This document shows positions 24,833 through 33,555 of a stretch of 64,000 bases of DNA, one piece after another (the stretch's first letter is position 1; each line of letters begins with the position of its first letter). Origin of the DNA: Candidatus Accumulibacter proximus (GTDB lineage: Bacteria > Pseudomonadota > Gammaproteobacteria > Burkholderiales > Rhodocyclaceae). Where the stretch lies: the NCBI GenBank assembly GCA_016709675.1, contig JADJMH010000009.1, forward strand, positions 186,001 through 250,000. Direction: 5' to 3'. The translations under genes and the position numbers were made by a program. The notes below the pieces were generated by a model. It was given only the letters and a program-made list of their open reading frames with translations. It made no database searches and was not told the origin of the DNA.

Positions 24833-25633
24833 CTAGCGCTTCAGCCAGTCCCTGGCCCAGCCCAGGCCGCTCTCGGTGTCCGCCAGCGACGGCCGGTACT
24901 CACAACCCAGCCAGCCCTCGTAGCCCAGCCGGGCAAGCAGGGCGAACAGGAAGGGGTAGTTGATCTCGCCGGTTCCAGGTTCATGCCGTCCCGGATTGTC
25001 GGCCAGCTGGAAATGCGCAATGCGACCGATGTGGGTCGCGATGGTGCGCGCCAGATCGCCTTCCATGATCTGCGCGTGGTAGATGTCGTACTGCAGCCAG
25101 AGGTTCGTCTCGGCCATCTCGGCCAGCAGGGTCAGGGCCTTTGCCGGCGTATCCAGCCAGAAGCCGGGGACGTCGACCCGGCTGTTGATCGGCTCGATCA
25201 ACAGCCGGATGCCGTTGGCTGCCAGGCGGCGGGCCGCATGCCGGAGGTTGGCCTTGAAGGTCGCCCCGATCTCGGCCTCCGGGACGTCGGCAGGGCGCAC
25301 TCCGGCAAGGCAGTTGAGTTGTCTGCAGCCGAGCGCGCGGGCGTAGTCGATGGCCTGTTCGACGCCCTCGCGGAACTCGGCCTCACGCCCCGGCAGGCAG
25401 GCGATGCCGCGCTCGCCACTGTCCCAGTCGCCTGCCGGCAGGTTATGCAGAACCTGCACCAGACGGTTCTCGCGCAGCAGCCGGACCAGATCGTCGCGGT
25501 CGCAGGCGTAGGGAAACATGTACTCGACGCCGCGAAAACCCGCGCCTGCCGCGCGCGCGAAGCGATCGGGGAAAACGACGTCGGTGAACAGGAAGCTCAG
25601 GTTGGCGCTCAGATTCAGACGCGGGGCGGTCAT
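24833..25633 (-). CDS. hyi: Hydroxypyruvate isomerase (266 aa)
   Basis: TIM-barrel sugar-isomerase family enzyme that interconverts hydroxypyruvate and tartronate semialdehyde. Motifs: NLSFLFTDVVFPDRFARAA, GVEYMFPYA, VLHNLPAGDWDSGERGIA, the catalytic-site LIEPINSRVDVPGFWLD, QYDIYHAQIMEGDLAR, and NPGRHEPGTGEINYPFLF. Start chosen at ATG 25633 where homology begins. Its natural partner glycerate kinase lies downstream on the same strand (23775), with the hemerythrin gene inserted between on the opposite strand. Confidence 0.92.
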   Translation of the reverse strand: MTAPRLNLSANLSFLFTDVVFPDRFARAAGAGFRGVEYMFPYACDRDDLVRLLRENRLVQVLHNLPAGDWDSGERGIACLPGREAEFREGVEQAIDYARALGCRQLNCLAGVRPADVPEAEIGATFKANLRHAARRLAANGIRLLIEPINSRVDVPGFWLDTPAKALTLLAEMAETNLWLQYDIYHAQIMEGDLARTIATHIGRIAHFQLADNPGRHEPGTGEINYPFLFALLARLGYEGWLGCEYRPSLADTESGLGWARDWLKR

Positions 25634-26021
25634 GCGCAGTCCTTCAGCTGGGCCGTCTTCGTGTTCTTCAGTTGCAGCATGTAATCCTCTCAGCGGGCAA
25701 CCGTCTGCTCGGTCAGTGCTATCAGGCAGCCCAGCGCATCCAGGGCCATGACACATCGGGAACGTCGAACCGCTCCTTCATCCCCGCCCTAATGTGTGCG
25801 CTCGATGGCAGGAATCCGGGGTACGACTCGGTTCAGCGGGTCACGTTAGCTTGCGGGGTCGAACCGCCAAAATATTGCGCGACCCCTAGCCACCGCTTGC
25901 CAACCCGCATCTTCTTTCATCATCCGGGGCGGCCGCAACTGCAATGACCGTTAGCACCGATCAGAAACAGGGATTTCCCTCTCTTGAGAGCAAACGGACG
26001 CGCACTGAGGCTCAGGCTTTC
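25634..26021. other. Intergenic region upstream of hyi
   Basis: 388 bases. Directly upstream of hyi on the minus strand is a 16-codon open stretch MLQLKNTKTAQLKDCA (about 25680-25630) with a plausible RBS; its first residues look like the start of a semialdehyde dehydrogenase, so it may be a deletion remnant. Nothing else recognised. Confidence 0.3.
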
Positions 26022-26960
26022 CTATTTCAGGGGCAATCCACTACGTCCTGCAATCAGCCAGCTTGCATATTCCTTTGGCAATGCTCCGAGTTTTTGCTCA
26101 AACAGTTCCAGGTCTTCTTGCTTGAACAAGCCTTTCCACCCCCCGATTCGACCTTTGTAAAACAGCCTCTCCGCTTCCCCCCGGAACAGTTTGGCGGTCC
26201 GTGGAATCAATGCCATGCCCTCTTCGCGCATTTTCTCAAAGCTGGCGCTATCAGCCAGTTTGGCAAGAGTTGCACGGTCAACCAACACCTCTATGAAATC
26301 GGCTATTCTGGCCATTTGCTCAATGAGGTTCTGCTTTAGGTCAGCATAATGAATGAACAACAAGTTATCCCGGTGCGAAGCTGACGCATAAGTTTTTTCG
26401 AAAGCAAAATATGAGAGAAAAGGGGAACCGTCTTCCTGGCCATCAATAGCGCCACGCGTAAGCCAGTTATGGAAGAACTCGGCTGGATCCTTCGGAATCT
26501 CAGGATAAGGGCGTTGCAGCGTTAAGTCCTGAGCGCCGACTCTGTTCATCGCATCGAGTGACCGATCTGTGTGCGCCAAACAATGGTTATGGTAGGAGAG
26601 GCAGACATCCCTGCCATCCCTTGCGACATGGATGTACTTTACCTCGTCAAAAATCGGCAACCCGTCCAGTGGCAGATGTGTCTTGATAGATCGCCGATGG
26701 GACTGGCGGGCGATCTCGATAGCCAAGGATTCCACTGAGGGACCTGTCCGGCACTCCCACCATGGGAAAACCCCGTCAAGCTCAATCGGCCTTGTCGACT
26801 GGAATATCAGCAGGCTGACTATGCGCTGAAGCCATGTGGTACCGCTTTTCGGGTAGGTGGCAACTATGACGTCCCCTTTCTTCGGGACATAGCCTGCCCA
26901 GCGTCGGCTATCGATAAGCCAGGTTCTATATTCTTTGTTGAGGAGGGAGGAATTTGACAT
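26022..26960 (-). CDS. PAPS-dependent sulfotransferase family protein (312 aa)
   Basis: Transfers sulfate from PAPS to a hydroxyl or amine of an unknown acceptor. The PAPS-binding 5'-phosphosulfate loop YPKSGTTWLQRI, the 3'-phosphate motif RDGRDVCLSYHNH and the C-terminal GGWKGLF loop all fit the cytosolic sulfotransferase family. Start at ATG 26960; weak RBS, and two earlier in-frame ATGs are possible. Base composition is clearly lower in GC than the flanks, and the downstream neighbour in the same transcript direction is empty. It follows the zinc dehydrogenase by 80 bases, so the two likely form an operon acquired by transfer. Confidence 0.88.
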   Translation of the reverse strand: MSNSSLLNKEYRTWLIDSRRWAGYVPKKGDVIVATYPKSGTTWLQRIVSLLIFQSTRPIELDGVFPWWECRTGPSVESLAIEIARQSHRRSIKTHLPLDGLPIFDEVKYIHVARDGRDVCLSYHNHCLAHTDRSLDAMNRVGAQDLTLQRPYPEIPKDPAEFFHNWLTRGAIDGQEDGSPFLSYFAFEKTYASASHRDNLLFIHYADLKQNLIEQMARIADFIEVLVDRATLAKLADSASFEKMREEGMALIPRTAKLFRGEAERLFYKGRIGGWKGLFKQEDLELFEQKLGALPKEYASWLIAGRSGLPLK

Positions 26961-27040
26961 CACGTTGCACACCATACACTTCGGCCAGGAGAATAAATCA
27001 TCACATGCACATGCATGGCCGATTTCTGGCCATGTGGGCG

Positions 27041-28171
27041 TCAATCAAAACGGCAAAGCACTTTGCAATTGTCTTGGGTAACCAGATCGGGGGTTTTCAG
27101 GTGTTCGGCCAATTCGGAAAGACCGCTAATCACTTTGGTAACAATCTCGTCTATTGGCAAACGGCCATTTTCATATAGCGCGGCGAGTCGCTCATATATA
27201 CCCCCCAAGTGCCCCCGAGAACCTATTATGGAAATGTTCCTTGAGATAATGTGGTCGACACTGTCGACAACCAATGCCCGCCCGCTACGCGCGAGCAAGC
27301 AGACCCTCCCGTTGTGCCGCAGGCGTGTAATCGAGGCTGAAACGAGATCAAGGTCGCCAGATGTATCGATTAGGACATCAAAGACACCATGATCGTTCTT
27401 GAACTGATCCAGTGTCAGGCTCTCATCCGCCCATTTCCGGGCAAGACTCTTGCGGTATTCAGACGGCTCAACCACACACACGAAGGATGCCCCAAAGGCC
27501 AGTCTGCACAGCATGGCAGTGAGCAAACCAATGGGCCCGGCACCAAGAATGGCGACACGATCAGACGCAGAAACTGCTGCGTTAACACAGGCCAGGAAGG
27601 CAACGCCTGCGGGTTCCAGGCAGGCAGCGGCCTGGAGCGAGCGATCAGAAGTCCCAAACCGCGAAACATCGAATGCCAATATCGCAGGGATATCCACAAC
27701 CGTACCAAAAATCCCGTTTACCTCCATCCCGATCAGTTTGGAATTGAGGCACTGATTGAATTGGCCCTGGCGACACGCTTCACAAGCGTGGCAAGATCGG
27801 ATCGACTCGAACGCAACGAATTGGCAAACTGTCAATCCGGTAACATCGCTGGCGACTTCCAATATCTTCCCCACCCCCTCGTGACCAATTAATCTCCCCT
27901 CATCGGGAAGATAAGCTGGTGCCGAAGACTGGACATAACCCGTCAGCAGGTCCGGGTTAACGAGATGGATGTCCGTCCCGCATATGCCCGCATAGATCAT
28001 CTGGACGCGTATATGCCCCGGGAAGATTGGGCCAAGCTGCCGGGATCTGATGTCCAGTTGCGGGTTGCGGTAAAGTTGATGCGGCTGCGGATTTGCGATC
28101 CCGGGAAAGGGGCTGCGCTCAGCTTGCAAATATAGGGCAGACTGCTGGTATTCGTTCAGCATTTTTGTCAA
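27041..28171 (-). CDS. Zinc-dependent alcohol/polyol dehydrogenase, MDR family (376 aa)
   Basis: Medium-chain dehydrogenase. Catalytic zinc ligands in YAGICGTDIH and GHEGVG; structural-zinc cysteines in CHACEACRQGQFNQC; Rossmann fold AILGAGPIGLLTAML. The closest relatives in pattern are sorbitol/threonine dehydrogenase-like enzymes; the substrate cannot be read from sequence. Long N-terminal extension before the fold (about 50 residues, LYRNPQLDIRSRQLGP). Lower GC than the rest of the window. Upstream of the sulfotransferase on the same strand, suggesting a shared pathway modifying a secondary metabolite or surface glycan (inference). Confidence 0.88.
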   Translation of the reverse strand: MTKMLNEYQQSALYLQAERSPFPGIANPQPHQLYRNPQLDIRSRQLGPIFPGHIRVQMIYAGICGTDIHLVNPDLLTGYVQSSAPAYLPDEGRLIGHEGVGKILEVASDVTGLTVCQFVAFESIRSCHACEACRQGQFNQCLNSKLIGMEVNGIFGTVVDIPAILAFDVSRFGTSDRSLQAAACLEPAGVAFLACVNAAVSASDRVAILGAGPIGLLTAMLCRLAFGASFVCVVEPSEYRKSLARKWADESLTLDQFKNDHGVFDVLIDTSGDLDLVSASITRLRHNGRVCLLARSGRALVVDSVDHIISRNISIIGSRGHLGGIYERLAALYENGRLPIDEIVTKVISGLSELAEHLKTPDLVTQDNCKVLCRFD

Positions 28172-28348
28172 AACATCTACCTCGCCATTGGTGCTGGCTT
28201 ATTGCCCTGAGTCAGCAATGCCTTAAGCCTGGAACGTTGGTTTTTGCCAGTCTCGGTGTGGGGATCGAGGCTACGTGGAGAATACGCACAGGGGCGGCCA
28301 CTGACCAGAATGCTCAACACACTTCTGGTGAAGTTCATCAAGGACGCA

Positions 28349-28589
28349 AGCAAAAATAACTTGAACGATACGAGTTGCACGCCGTGCTCCCCGGCTGACA
28401 CCGGCGCATTCGGTTCACTCGAACCCGCATGAATCGTGGTGCGCGACAGCCCAGTCGCCTTGGCGACCAAGGTGACGCCACCACGCCCCAGGCTTCGTGC
28501 CTCTGTCGCCGCCCAAAGGCGAAGCGTGGCCTCTCCAGCCTTCCACACAGCGCTTGATACCTGGCTTCTAAGGCTAACTCTTGCTCCAT
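28349..28589 (-). pseudogene. ISAzo13-type transposase remnant (N-terminus only)
   Basis: Begins MEQELALEARYQALCGRLE, shifts frame, and continues EATLRLWAATEARSLGRGG and LVAKATGLSRTTIHAG. This matches the N-terminal helix-turn-helix of ISAzo13-family transposases. Homology stops abruptly near 28420, with no catalytic domain. It marks the edge of the lower-GC island holding the sulfotransferase and dehydrogenase. Confidence 0.7.
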
Positions 28590-28631
28590 GCCGAAACCAT
28601 AGGCCAGTCACCCTAAATGTTCAAGTCTCTT

Positions 28632-28826
28632 ATGGCTCAGATCTTTACATTTTCTGAGATTCCGGAGGAGCTGTGGTCGCAAGCGACCGAGCTCGCCGAG
28701 CGGCTGCTCCTTCACCAGAAGGAAAGTGGCCCACGGATGAAGGCGCTGCAAGACTGGATGCCCTGGAACTACACCGCAGCCCTCGCGCGTGCCGAGGCGC
28801 AGCGTACCGAACCTCCGCCGGACTAA
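28632..28826 (+). CDS. Possible small hypothetical protein (64 aa)
   Basis: ATG 28632, MAQIFTFSEIPEELWSQATE through AQRTEPPPD. Acidic/basic helical composition with two tryptophans, coding-like but no family recognised. Immediately beside a transposon remnant, so it may be a fragment. Confidence 0.35.
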   Translation: MAQIFTFSEIPEELWSQATELAERLLLHQKESGPRMKALQDWMPWNYTAALARAEAQRTEPPPD

Positions 28827-29089
28827 CCCGGCAGCGTGACAACCTCCAGCGTCCCGAACGGAAGCGAACCCACGGGTGGCGCACAGCCGTGGGGCCGCGC
28901 GCCACCCGGGTTTTGCGGCGTTGCCGAGAGGACACCCTCTTCACGGACCCCACACCACCCGCGCAGCCAGTGCTCACTTACCGCCAGCACCCCGCGATCT
29001 GGCTGCCCCAGCGGCGAAAGCGCGGGCTTCCGGCAAACTGGTCCGATTCGGTACGGTCATGCGTCAGGGCTGCGAGCCCAGGTGCCAGA
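28827..29089. other. Gap between the small ORF and the iron transporter promoter
   Basis: Part of a 480-base non-coding stretch before the ABC transporter. High GC with proline-rich accidental frames; no gene assigned. Its last bases begin a segment shared with the region before the cation antiporter. Confidence 0.4.
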
Positions 29090-29119
29090 TTGACGCCGTT
29101 TGGCCGGGGCTCATATACT
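29090..29119 (+). promoter_or_regulatory. Conserved sigma-70 promoter, copy 1 (iron ABC transporter)
   Basis: TTGACG at 29090, 18-base spacer, TATACT at 29114. The same boxes, spacer length and much of the spacer recur at 62968-62997 before the cation antiporter, and similarity extends some bases on both sides. Confidence 0.65.
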
Positions 29120-29190
29120 CGGTGTGGCGGTGTTGGAATCTCTCTCCGTCAAATCCTTCAAAGAACCGCACTTGCGCCATCATACTTTCG

Positions 29191-29283
29191 CAAGAACTTG
29201 CCAAGTTCTTGGCAAGTTCTTGCGCGCACTTGCGCCATCATACTTGCGCCAGTTTCTGGGCAAGTTCTTGCCAAATTCTTGTT
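29191..29283. repeat. Iterated CAAGTTCTTG inverted repeats in the transporter leader
   Basis: Perfect 12-base arms CAAGAACTTGCC (29191-29202) and GGCAAGTTCTTG (29211-29222) around AAGTTCTT, then another GGCAAGTTCTTGCC near 29259 and a degenerate copy ending at 29282. A 15-base direct repeat (CTTGCGCCATCATAC) starts at 29171 and 29230. Lies between promoter and start codon, so operator or leader-RNA structure is possible. Confidence 0.65.
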
Positions 29284-29307
29284 TTCACCTTTTCTAGGAG
29301 ATCAACC

Positions 29308-30363
29308 ATGGCTGACCAGAAATGCCGACCGGTCGCATCCCTGCTGCTGGTGTTCATCTTGGCTGCCTCGACAAGCGCCATTGCCCAGGAGCGGGTGTTG
29401 CGCGTCATCTCTGATCGCACGGACCAGGGCGTCCTCCGCCCCGTTCTGGAAGCCTTCGAGGCCCGCAGCGGCGCCAAGGTGGAAGGTGTGTTCATGGACC
29501 AGGGTCTGGTCAACAGGCTCGAATCCAGACCCACCGAGGCCGACGTGGTGATCACCAAGGACGCCGAATTGCTTGACATCGCGGCACAGCGCGGCTTGCT
29601 TGATCCGCTCAAGTCGGCCAAGATTCGTGCCGCCGTGCCGCCGGAGTTCATGGACCCGGCCGACCGGTACTTTGTCGACGCCTACCGGGCGCGAGTCATC
29701 TTCTACTCGAAGGCGCGGGTCAAACCCAGCGATCTGTCGACTTACGAAGATCTGGCCAGCCCCAAGTGGAAAGGCCGTATTTGCCTGCGCTCGGGTAGCC
29801 ACGACTACAACCTGGCGCTGTTTGGGCAGTTCTTCGCCTCGTTCGGCGAGGCCAAGGCCAAGGCCGTGATCTCGGGCATTGGCAGCAATCTGGCCCGTGC
29901 ACCCAAGGGCAATGACCGCGAGCAGGCCAGGGCGATCTACGAGGGCAAGTGCGATATCGCCCTGATGAACACCTACTATCACCCAATGATGGCCGCCGAG
30001 CCCACGCAGAAGGCCTGGGCCGATGCCGTTGGCGTGTACTTCCCCAGTCAAGCCGGCAAGGGGACTTTCATCATGCGATCCGCCGCCGGCGTCACCAAGG
30101 CGACTGCCAACCGCGACCTGGCGCTCGCCTTGCTGGAGTTCATCGTTTCCAGGGAAGGTCAGCAGTTGATCGTCGACCGTACCAAGCAGTACTCGGTGCG
30201 GCCCGACGTGGCGGTGCATCCGCTCATGGTCAGGCTGGGTGCCGAGCAAGGGTTGGTGGATGGTCGGTTCAAGATCGACTTTGTGCCGCTCGACTTGATG
30301 GCCGGCAAGCGGGAAGAGGTCATCAGGTTCGTCAACGAGATCCGCTTTGACGCTGAGCGCTAA
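29308..30363 (+). CDS. fbpA: Iron(III)-type ABC transporter substrate-binding protein (351 aa)
   Basis: Periplasmic binding protein of the FbpA/AfuA (transferrin-like) class. Signal peptide PVASLLLVFILAASTSAIAQ is followed by RVLRVISDRTDQGVLRPVLE. The adjacent tyrosines that bind ferric iron appear in MNTYYHPMM. ATG 29308 has a good RBS (AGGAG). First gene of a three-gene importer with permease and ATPase. Ferric iron is the likely cargo; related proteins carry other small ligands. Control probably acts through the promoter and repeats upstream. Confidence 0.88.
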   Translation: MADQKCRPVASLLLVFILAASTSAIAQERVLRVISDRTDQGVLRPVLEAFEARSGAKVEGVFMDQGLVNRLESRPTEADVVITKDAELLDIAAQRGLLDPLKSAKIRAAVPPEFMDPADRYFVDAYRARVIFYSKARVKPSDLSTYEDLASPKWKGRICLRSGSHDYNLALFGQFFASFGEAKAKAVISGIGSNLARAPKGNDREQARAIYEGKCDIALMNTYYHPMMAAEPTQKAWADAVGVYFPSQAGKGTFIMRSAAGVTKATANRDLALALLEFIVSREGQQLIVDRTKQYSVRPDVAVHPLMVRLGAEQGLVDGRFKIDFVPLDLMAGKREEVIRFVNEIRFDAER

Positions 30364-30379
30364 CGCGACCTCCCTGCGG

Positions 30380-31993
30380 ATGCCCGGGTGGGCGAGCGGG
30401 CGGGCCGACATCAGCGCTGCCGCCCTGGCACGGCTGGTCTTTACGCTGGCGTTGGGAGGCTGTGCGCTGCTGCCGGCGGGCTACCTGCTGTGGGCGGCGC
30501 TGCCCGTGCTCTTCGATGGTGGGTGGCTGGCCCACTTTGCCAGCACGACGTTGCCACACCAGGCGCGGACCAGTCTGTGGGTGGCGCTGGAGGCGGCTGT
30601 GGTGGCGTTTGCCGTCGGCGCGCTGCCGGCGGTGGTGGTGTCGCGCTTCGACTTTCGCGGCCGCCGGTTGGTCACCGTGCTGGCCTTGCTGCCGCTGCTG
30701 TTTGCGCCCTACGTGACCGCCGGAACGTGGACCGTGATGTTCTCGTGGGCGTTTTTTGAAGGACGGCATGCGCTCGCCATTCAGCACGGGCTGGCCTGTT
30801 CGCCCTACCTGTTCATCATCTTTCGAGTCGCTGCAGCACGCATCCCAAGCGCGTTTTCCGAACTGGCGGCGGCGCTGGGTCTCGGCCCCTGGCAGCGGCT
30901 GCTGCGTGTGCACGTGCCGACCTATGCGGTGCCGGTTGCGGCCGGGCTGATGATCGTTCTTGCCCAGACCATAGGTGACTATGCGGCCGCCGAGCGCCTG
31001 GGCATCGACACCTTGAGCGTCGGCGTGCACAACCTCTGGCTGGCCAGCCAGAGCTCCTCGGTGGCGGCGATCGTCTCGGTCGTGATGATCGTGCCGGCGG
31101 TGTTCGCGGTGGGTGTGGCGGCCTGGGCAGCCACCTCGATCATCAGCCAGAATCCCATTCCGCCGGCTGCCGCCGCTGCATGCCGCAAGCCGCTCGCCCG
31201 GCCTTTAGGATGGGGGTTGGTGGGCTTCAGCCTGCTCTGCTCGCTGCCAGCCTTCTGGATCCCCGAGGCCCTCACCGTGCGCTGGGCCTGGATCAAGTGG
31301 GACCGTACCCGCTTTGCCGCCATTCCGGGCGACATGCTCAACGCGGCAGGCACATCCCTGTGTACCGCGCTGGTGGTGGCGGCGGTCTGCGCCCTCACCG
31401 CCCTGCTGCTGCGCTCGGGTGGCCGCTCACGCCTCGCCGAACGCGTGCCCTGGCTGTTCTTGAGCAACTACTTCCTGCCCTCGCTGGTATTGGCGTTGGC
31501 CTTCGTGATGATGAGTGCGGATGGCTCGCTGGGCGCGCAGTGGCTCGGTCCATGGCGCGACAGCCGCCTTCTGGTCGTGGTCTCGGAGGCCTTGCGCTTC
31601 ATGCCGTTCGCCATGCTGCCGGTGCTCGACGCTCTGCGGCGCACACCGCAGGCGACGATCGAGGTCGCTCGCACGTTCGGTGCCGGGCCCGTGCGTGCGC
31701 GCATGGTGGCCTTTGCCGGGCATCTGTGGCCCGCTCTCCTGCTGGGCTGCGCGCTGGTCTTCATGGAGTCGCTCAAGGAGCTGGACATGAGCCTGATGCT
31801 GCAGCCTTTCGGCTATACGTCGCCAGCGCTGAAGATCTACGCCTTCTCACGGCACCAGAACATGGACCGCGCCGCGGTCTGGGTGTTGATCACCCAGGTT
31901 CTGATGCTGCTGCCATTGCTTCTCCTGTGCTGGCGCATGGACCGGCTTGGTGCTCCCGGGCATGTCGGTAGCGGGCAATCAGGCGGGGTGTGA
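30380..31993 (+). CDS. fbpB: ABC transporter permease, double-domain FbpB type (about 537 aa)
   Basis: Inner-membrane channel with two fused binding-protein-dependent permease domains, each with about six helices. The EAA-type loops lie at ELAAALGLGPWQRLLRVHVP and EVARTFGAGPVRARMVAF. ATG 30380 chosen; a TTG at 30347 overlapping fbpA is possible. Length fits FbpB/AfuB permeases. Confidence 0.9.
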   Translation: MPGWASGRADISAAALARLVFTLALGGCALLPAGYLLWAALPVLFDGGWLAHFASTTLPHQARTSLWVALEAAVVAFAVGALPAVVVSRFDFRGRRLVTVLALLPLLFAPYVTAGTWTVMFSWAFFEGRHALAIQHGLACSPYLFIIFRVAAARIPSAFSELAAALGLGPWQRLLRVHVPTYAVPVAAGLMIVLAQTIGDYAAAERLGIDTLSVGVHNLWLASQSSSVAAIVSVVMIVPAVFAVGVAAWAATSIISQNPIPPAAAAACRKPLARPLGWGLVGFSLLCSLPAFWIPEALTVRWAWIKWDRTRFAAIPGDMLNAAGTSLCTALVVAAVCALTALLLRSGGRSRLAERVPWLFLSNYFLPSLVLALAFVMMSADGSLGAQWLGPWRDSRLLVVVSEALRFMPFAMLPVLDALRRTPQATIEVARTFGAGPVRARMVAFAGHLWPALLLGCALVFMESLKELDMSLMLQPFGYTSPALKIYAFSRHQNMDRAAVWVLITQVLMLLPLLLLCWRMDRLGAPGHVGSGQSGGV

Positions 31994-32039
31994 TGGCCTT
32001 GACACGGTTGTTTGGGACTTCTTGCGGAGCGCGCGCGAC

Positions 32040-32759
32040 ATGCTTTCAGTCAGATCCCTATCGCGGGTGATCGCCGCTCGGGCGGTGGTGTCGGAGGTGT
32101 CCTTTGACATGGCGCCAGGTGAGGTTCTCGCCATCCTGGGTCCGTCGGGCAGCGGCAAAACGTCCCTGCTGCGGATGATCGCCGGTTTCGACGCGCCTAC
32201 CGGTGGCAGCGTGCGCCTGCATGGCCGCGAGGTTTCAACCGCCGGCAAGGTGCGCGTGGCACCAGAGCACCGGGAGGTGGCACTCGCGTTCCAGGATGCC
32301 ACCTTGTTTTCACACCTCGATGCGGTGGGCAATGCCGCCTTTGCCATCCGGGCGGTCGACAAGGCGACTCGGCAGGCACGGGCCCGCGAGGTGTTGCGCG
32401 ACATGGGATTGACGGCGATGGACGGCCGCGATGTAGCCACACTATCGGGCGGCGAGGCGCAGCGTGTTTCGCTGGCCCGGGCGCTCGCCGCAGATGCCAG
32501 GCTGCTGCTGCTCGATGAGCCCTTCGGCAATGTCGATCGCCTCACCCGCGCTGATCTGCTGGTACGTCTGAAGGCCAGGCTAGCCACCGGCCTGGGGGCG
32601 ATCATCATCACCCACGATCCGGCAGATGCCGTCGAACTGGGTGCCCGCGTGCTGCTGATGCGTGATGGAGCGGTGACGGCAGACGGCTCGCACGAGGCCA
32701 TCGCCACCGGCCAGATGGGCGAATGGGAGCGGTCATTCCTGCTGGCGGGCAACAACTGA
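32040..32759 (+). CDS. fbpC: ABC transporter ATP-binding protein (239 aa)
   Basis: Energises the upstream permease. Walker A GPSGSGKTS, Q-loop LAFQDATLFSHLD, signature LSGGEAQRVSLARAL, Walker B LLLLDEPFGNVD, H-loop IITHDPADA. Only the nucleotide-binding domain is present; the C-terminal regulatory domain of long FbpC/PotA-type ATPases is absent, so iron feedback through that domain is unlikely. ATG 32040 starts at the homology; the frame is open upstream to 31947, overlapping the permease. Confidence 0.9.
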   Translation: MLSVRSLSRVIAARAVVSEVSFDMAPGEVLAILGPSGSGKTSLLRMIAGFDAPTGGSVRLHGREVSTAGKVRVAPEHREVALAFQDATLFSHLDAVGNAAFAIRAVDKATRQARAREVLRDMGLTAMDGRDVATLSGGEAQRVSLARALAADARLLLLDEPFGNVDRLTRADLLVRLKARLATGLGAIIITHDPADAVELGARVLLMRDGAVTADGSHEAIATGQMGEWERSFLLAGNN

Positions 32760-32914
32760 TCAGGCGGGCTGCGTGCAGACAGGAAGCCAGGAAGGAACCT
32801 GCCAACAGCCCGGCTGGCTGGCCAAAGCGGACTCGGTTTCCCGCCGGGCTCGCTCGCCATCGGCGAATAATGGCCGCAGCAACTGCGGCGAGGAAGTTTT
32901 GCCGGCGGCTCAGC

Positions 32915-32920
32915 TATAAT
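32915..32920 (+). promoter_or_regulatory. -10 box upstream of the adenosyltransferase gene
   Basis: TATAAT 28 bases before ATG 32949; no clear -35. Confidence 0.4.
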
Positions 32921-32948
32921 CCTGCTTATTTTGATCAGGAAATGCGGC

Positions 32949-33509
32949 ATGGGCAATCGTCTCTCGAAAATCGTGACCCGCACCGGCGACGCCGGTACCA
33001 CCGGCCTGGGTGACGGCACCAGAGTCGCCAAGGACAGCTTGCGGGTCGAGACGATGGGGCAGGTTGACGAGCTGAACTCGACGATCGGGCTGTTGCTGAC
33101 TGAAGACATGCCGGATCAGATCCGGCAGGCGCTGATCGGCGTTCAGCACGACCTCTTTGACCTCGGCGGCGAGTTGTGCATTCCGGGAATGACCATGATC
33201 AACGAGGCGCAGGTCGACCGGCTCGAAGATCTGGTCGAGCAGTTCAACGCCGATCTTTCGCCGCTCAAGGACTTCATCCTGCCCGGCGGTACCCGTGCCG
33301 CCGCCATCGCGCACCTCGCCCGGACTGTCTGCCGCCGGGCCGAGCGCTGCATCGTGCACCTGGCGAGTACCGAAACGGTCTCCGACTTCGCCCGCAAGTA
33401 TCTGAATCGCCTGTCCGATCTGATGTTTGTTCTGGGCCGTGCGCTGAATCAGGCGGGCGGTTGCGGCGACGTGCTGTGGGTGCAGGGGAAGAATCGTGGC
33501 AGCGCGTGA
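32949..33509 (+). CDS. pduO: Cob(I)alamin adenosyltransferase, PduO type (186 aa)
   Basis: Adenosylates cob(I)alamin using ATP. The N-terminal ATP-binding signature TRTGDAGTTGLGDGTRVAKD is intact, followed by GQVDELNSTIG, the C-terminal RRAERCIVHL helix and YLNRLSDLMFVLGRAL. Single-domain EutT-less PduO form. Functionally linked with cobS/cobC elsewhere in the window. Own promoter likely. Confidence 0.95.
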   Translation: MGNRLSKIVTRTGDAGTTGLGDGTRVAKDSLRVETMGQVDELNSTIGLLLTEDMPDQIRQALIGVQHDLFDLGGELCIPGMTMINEAQVDRLEDLVEQFNADLSPLKDFILPGGTRAAAIAHLARTVCRRAERCIVHLASTETVSDFARKYLNRLSDLMFVLGRALNQAGGCGDVLWVQGKNRGSA

Positions 33510-33555
33510 TCGCACGTTTGCAGAGGGCAATTACCCGCTTTGAGGGAGTGTCACC

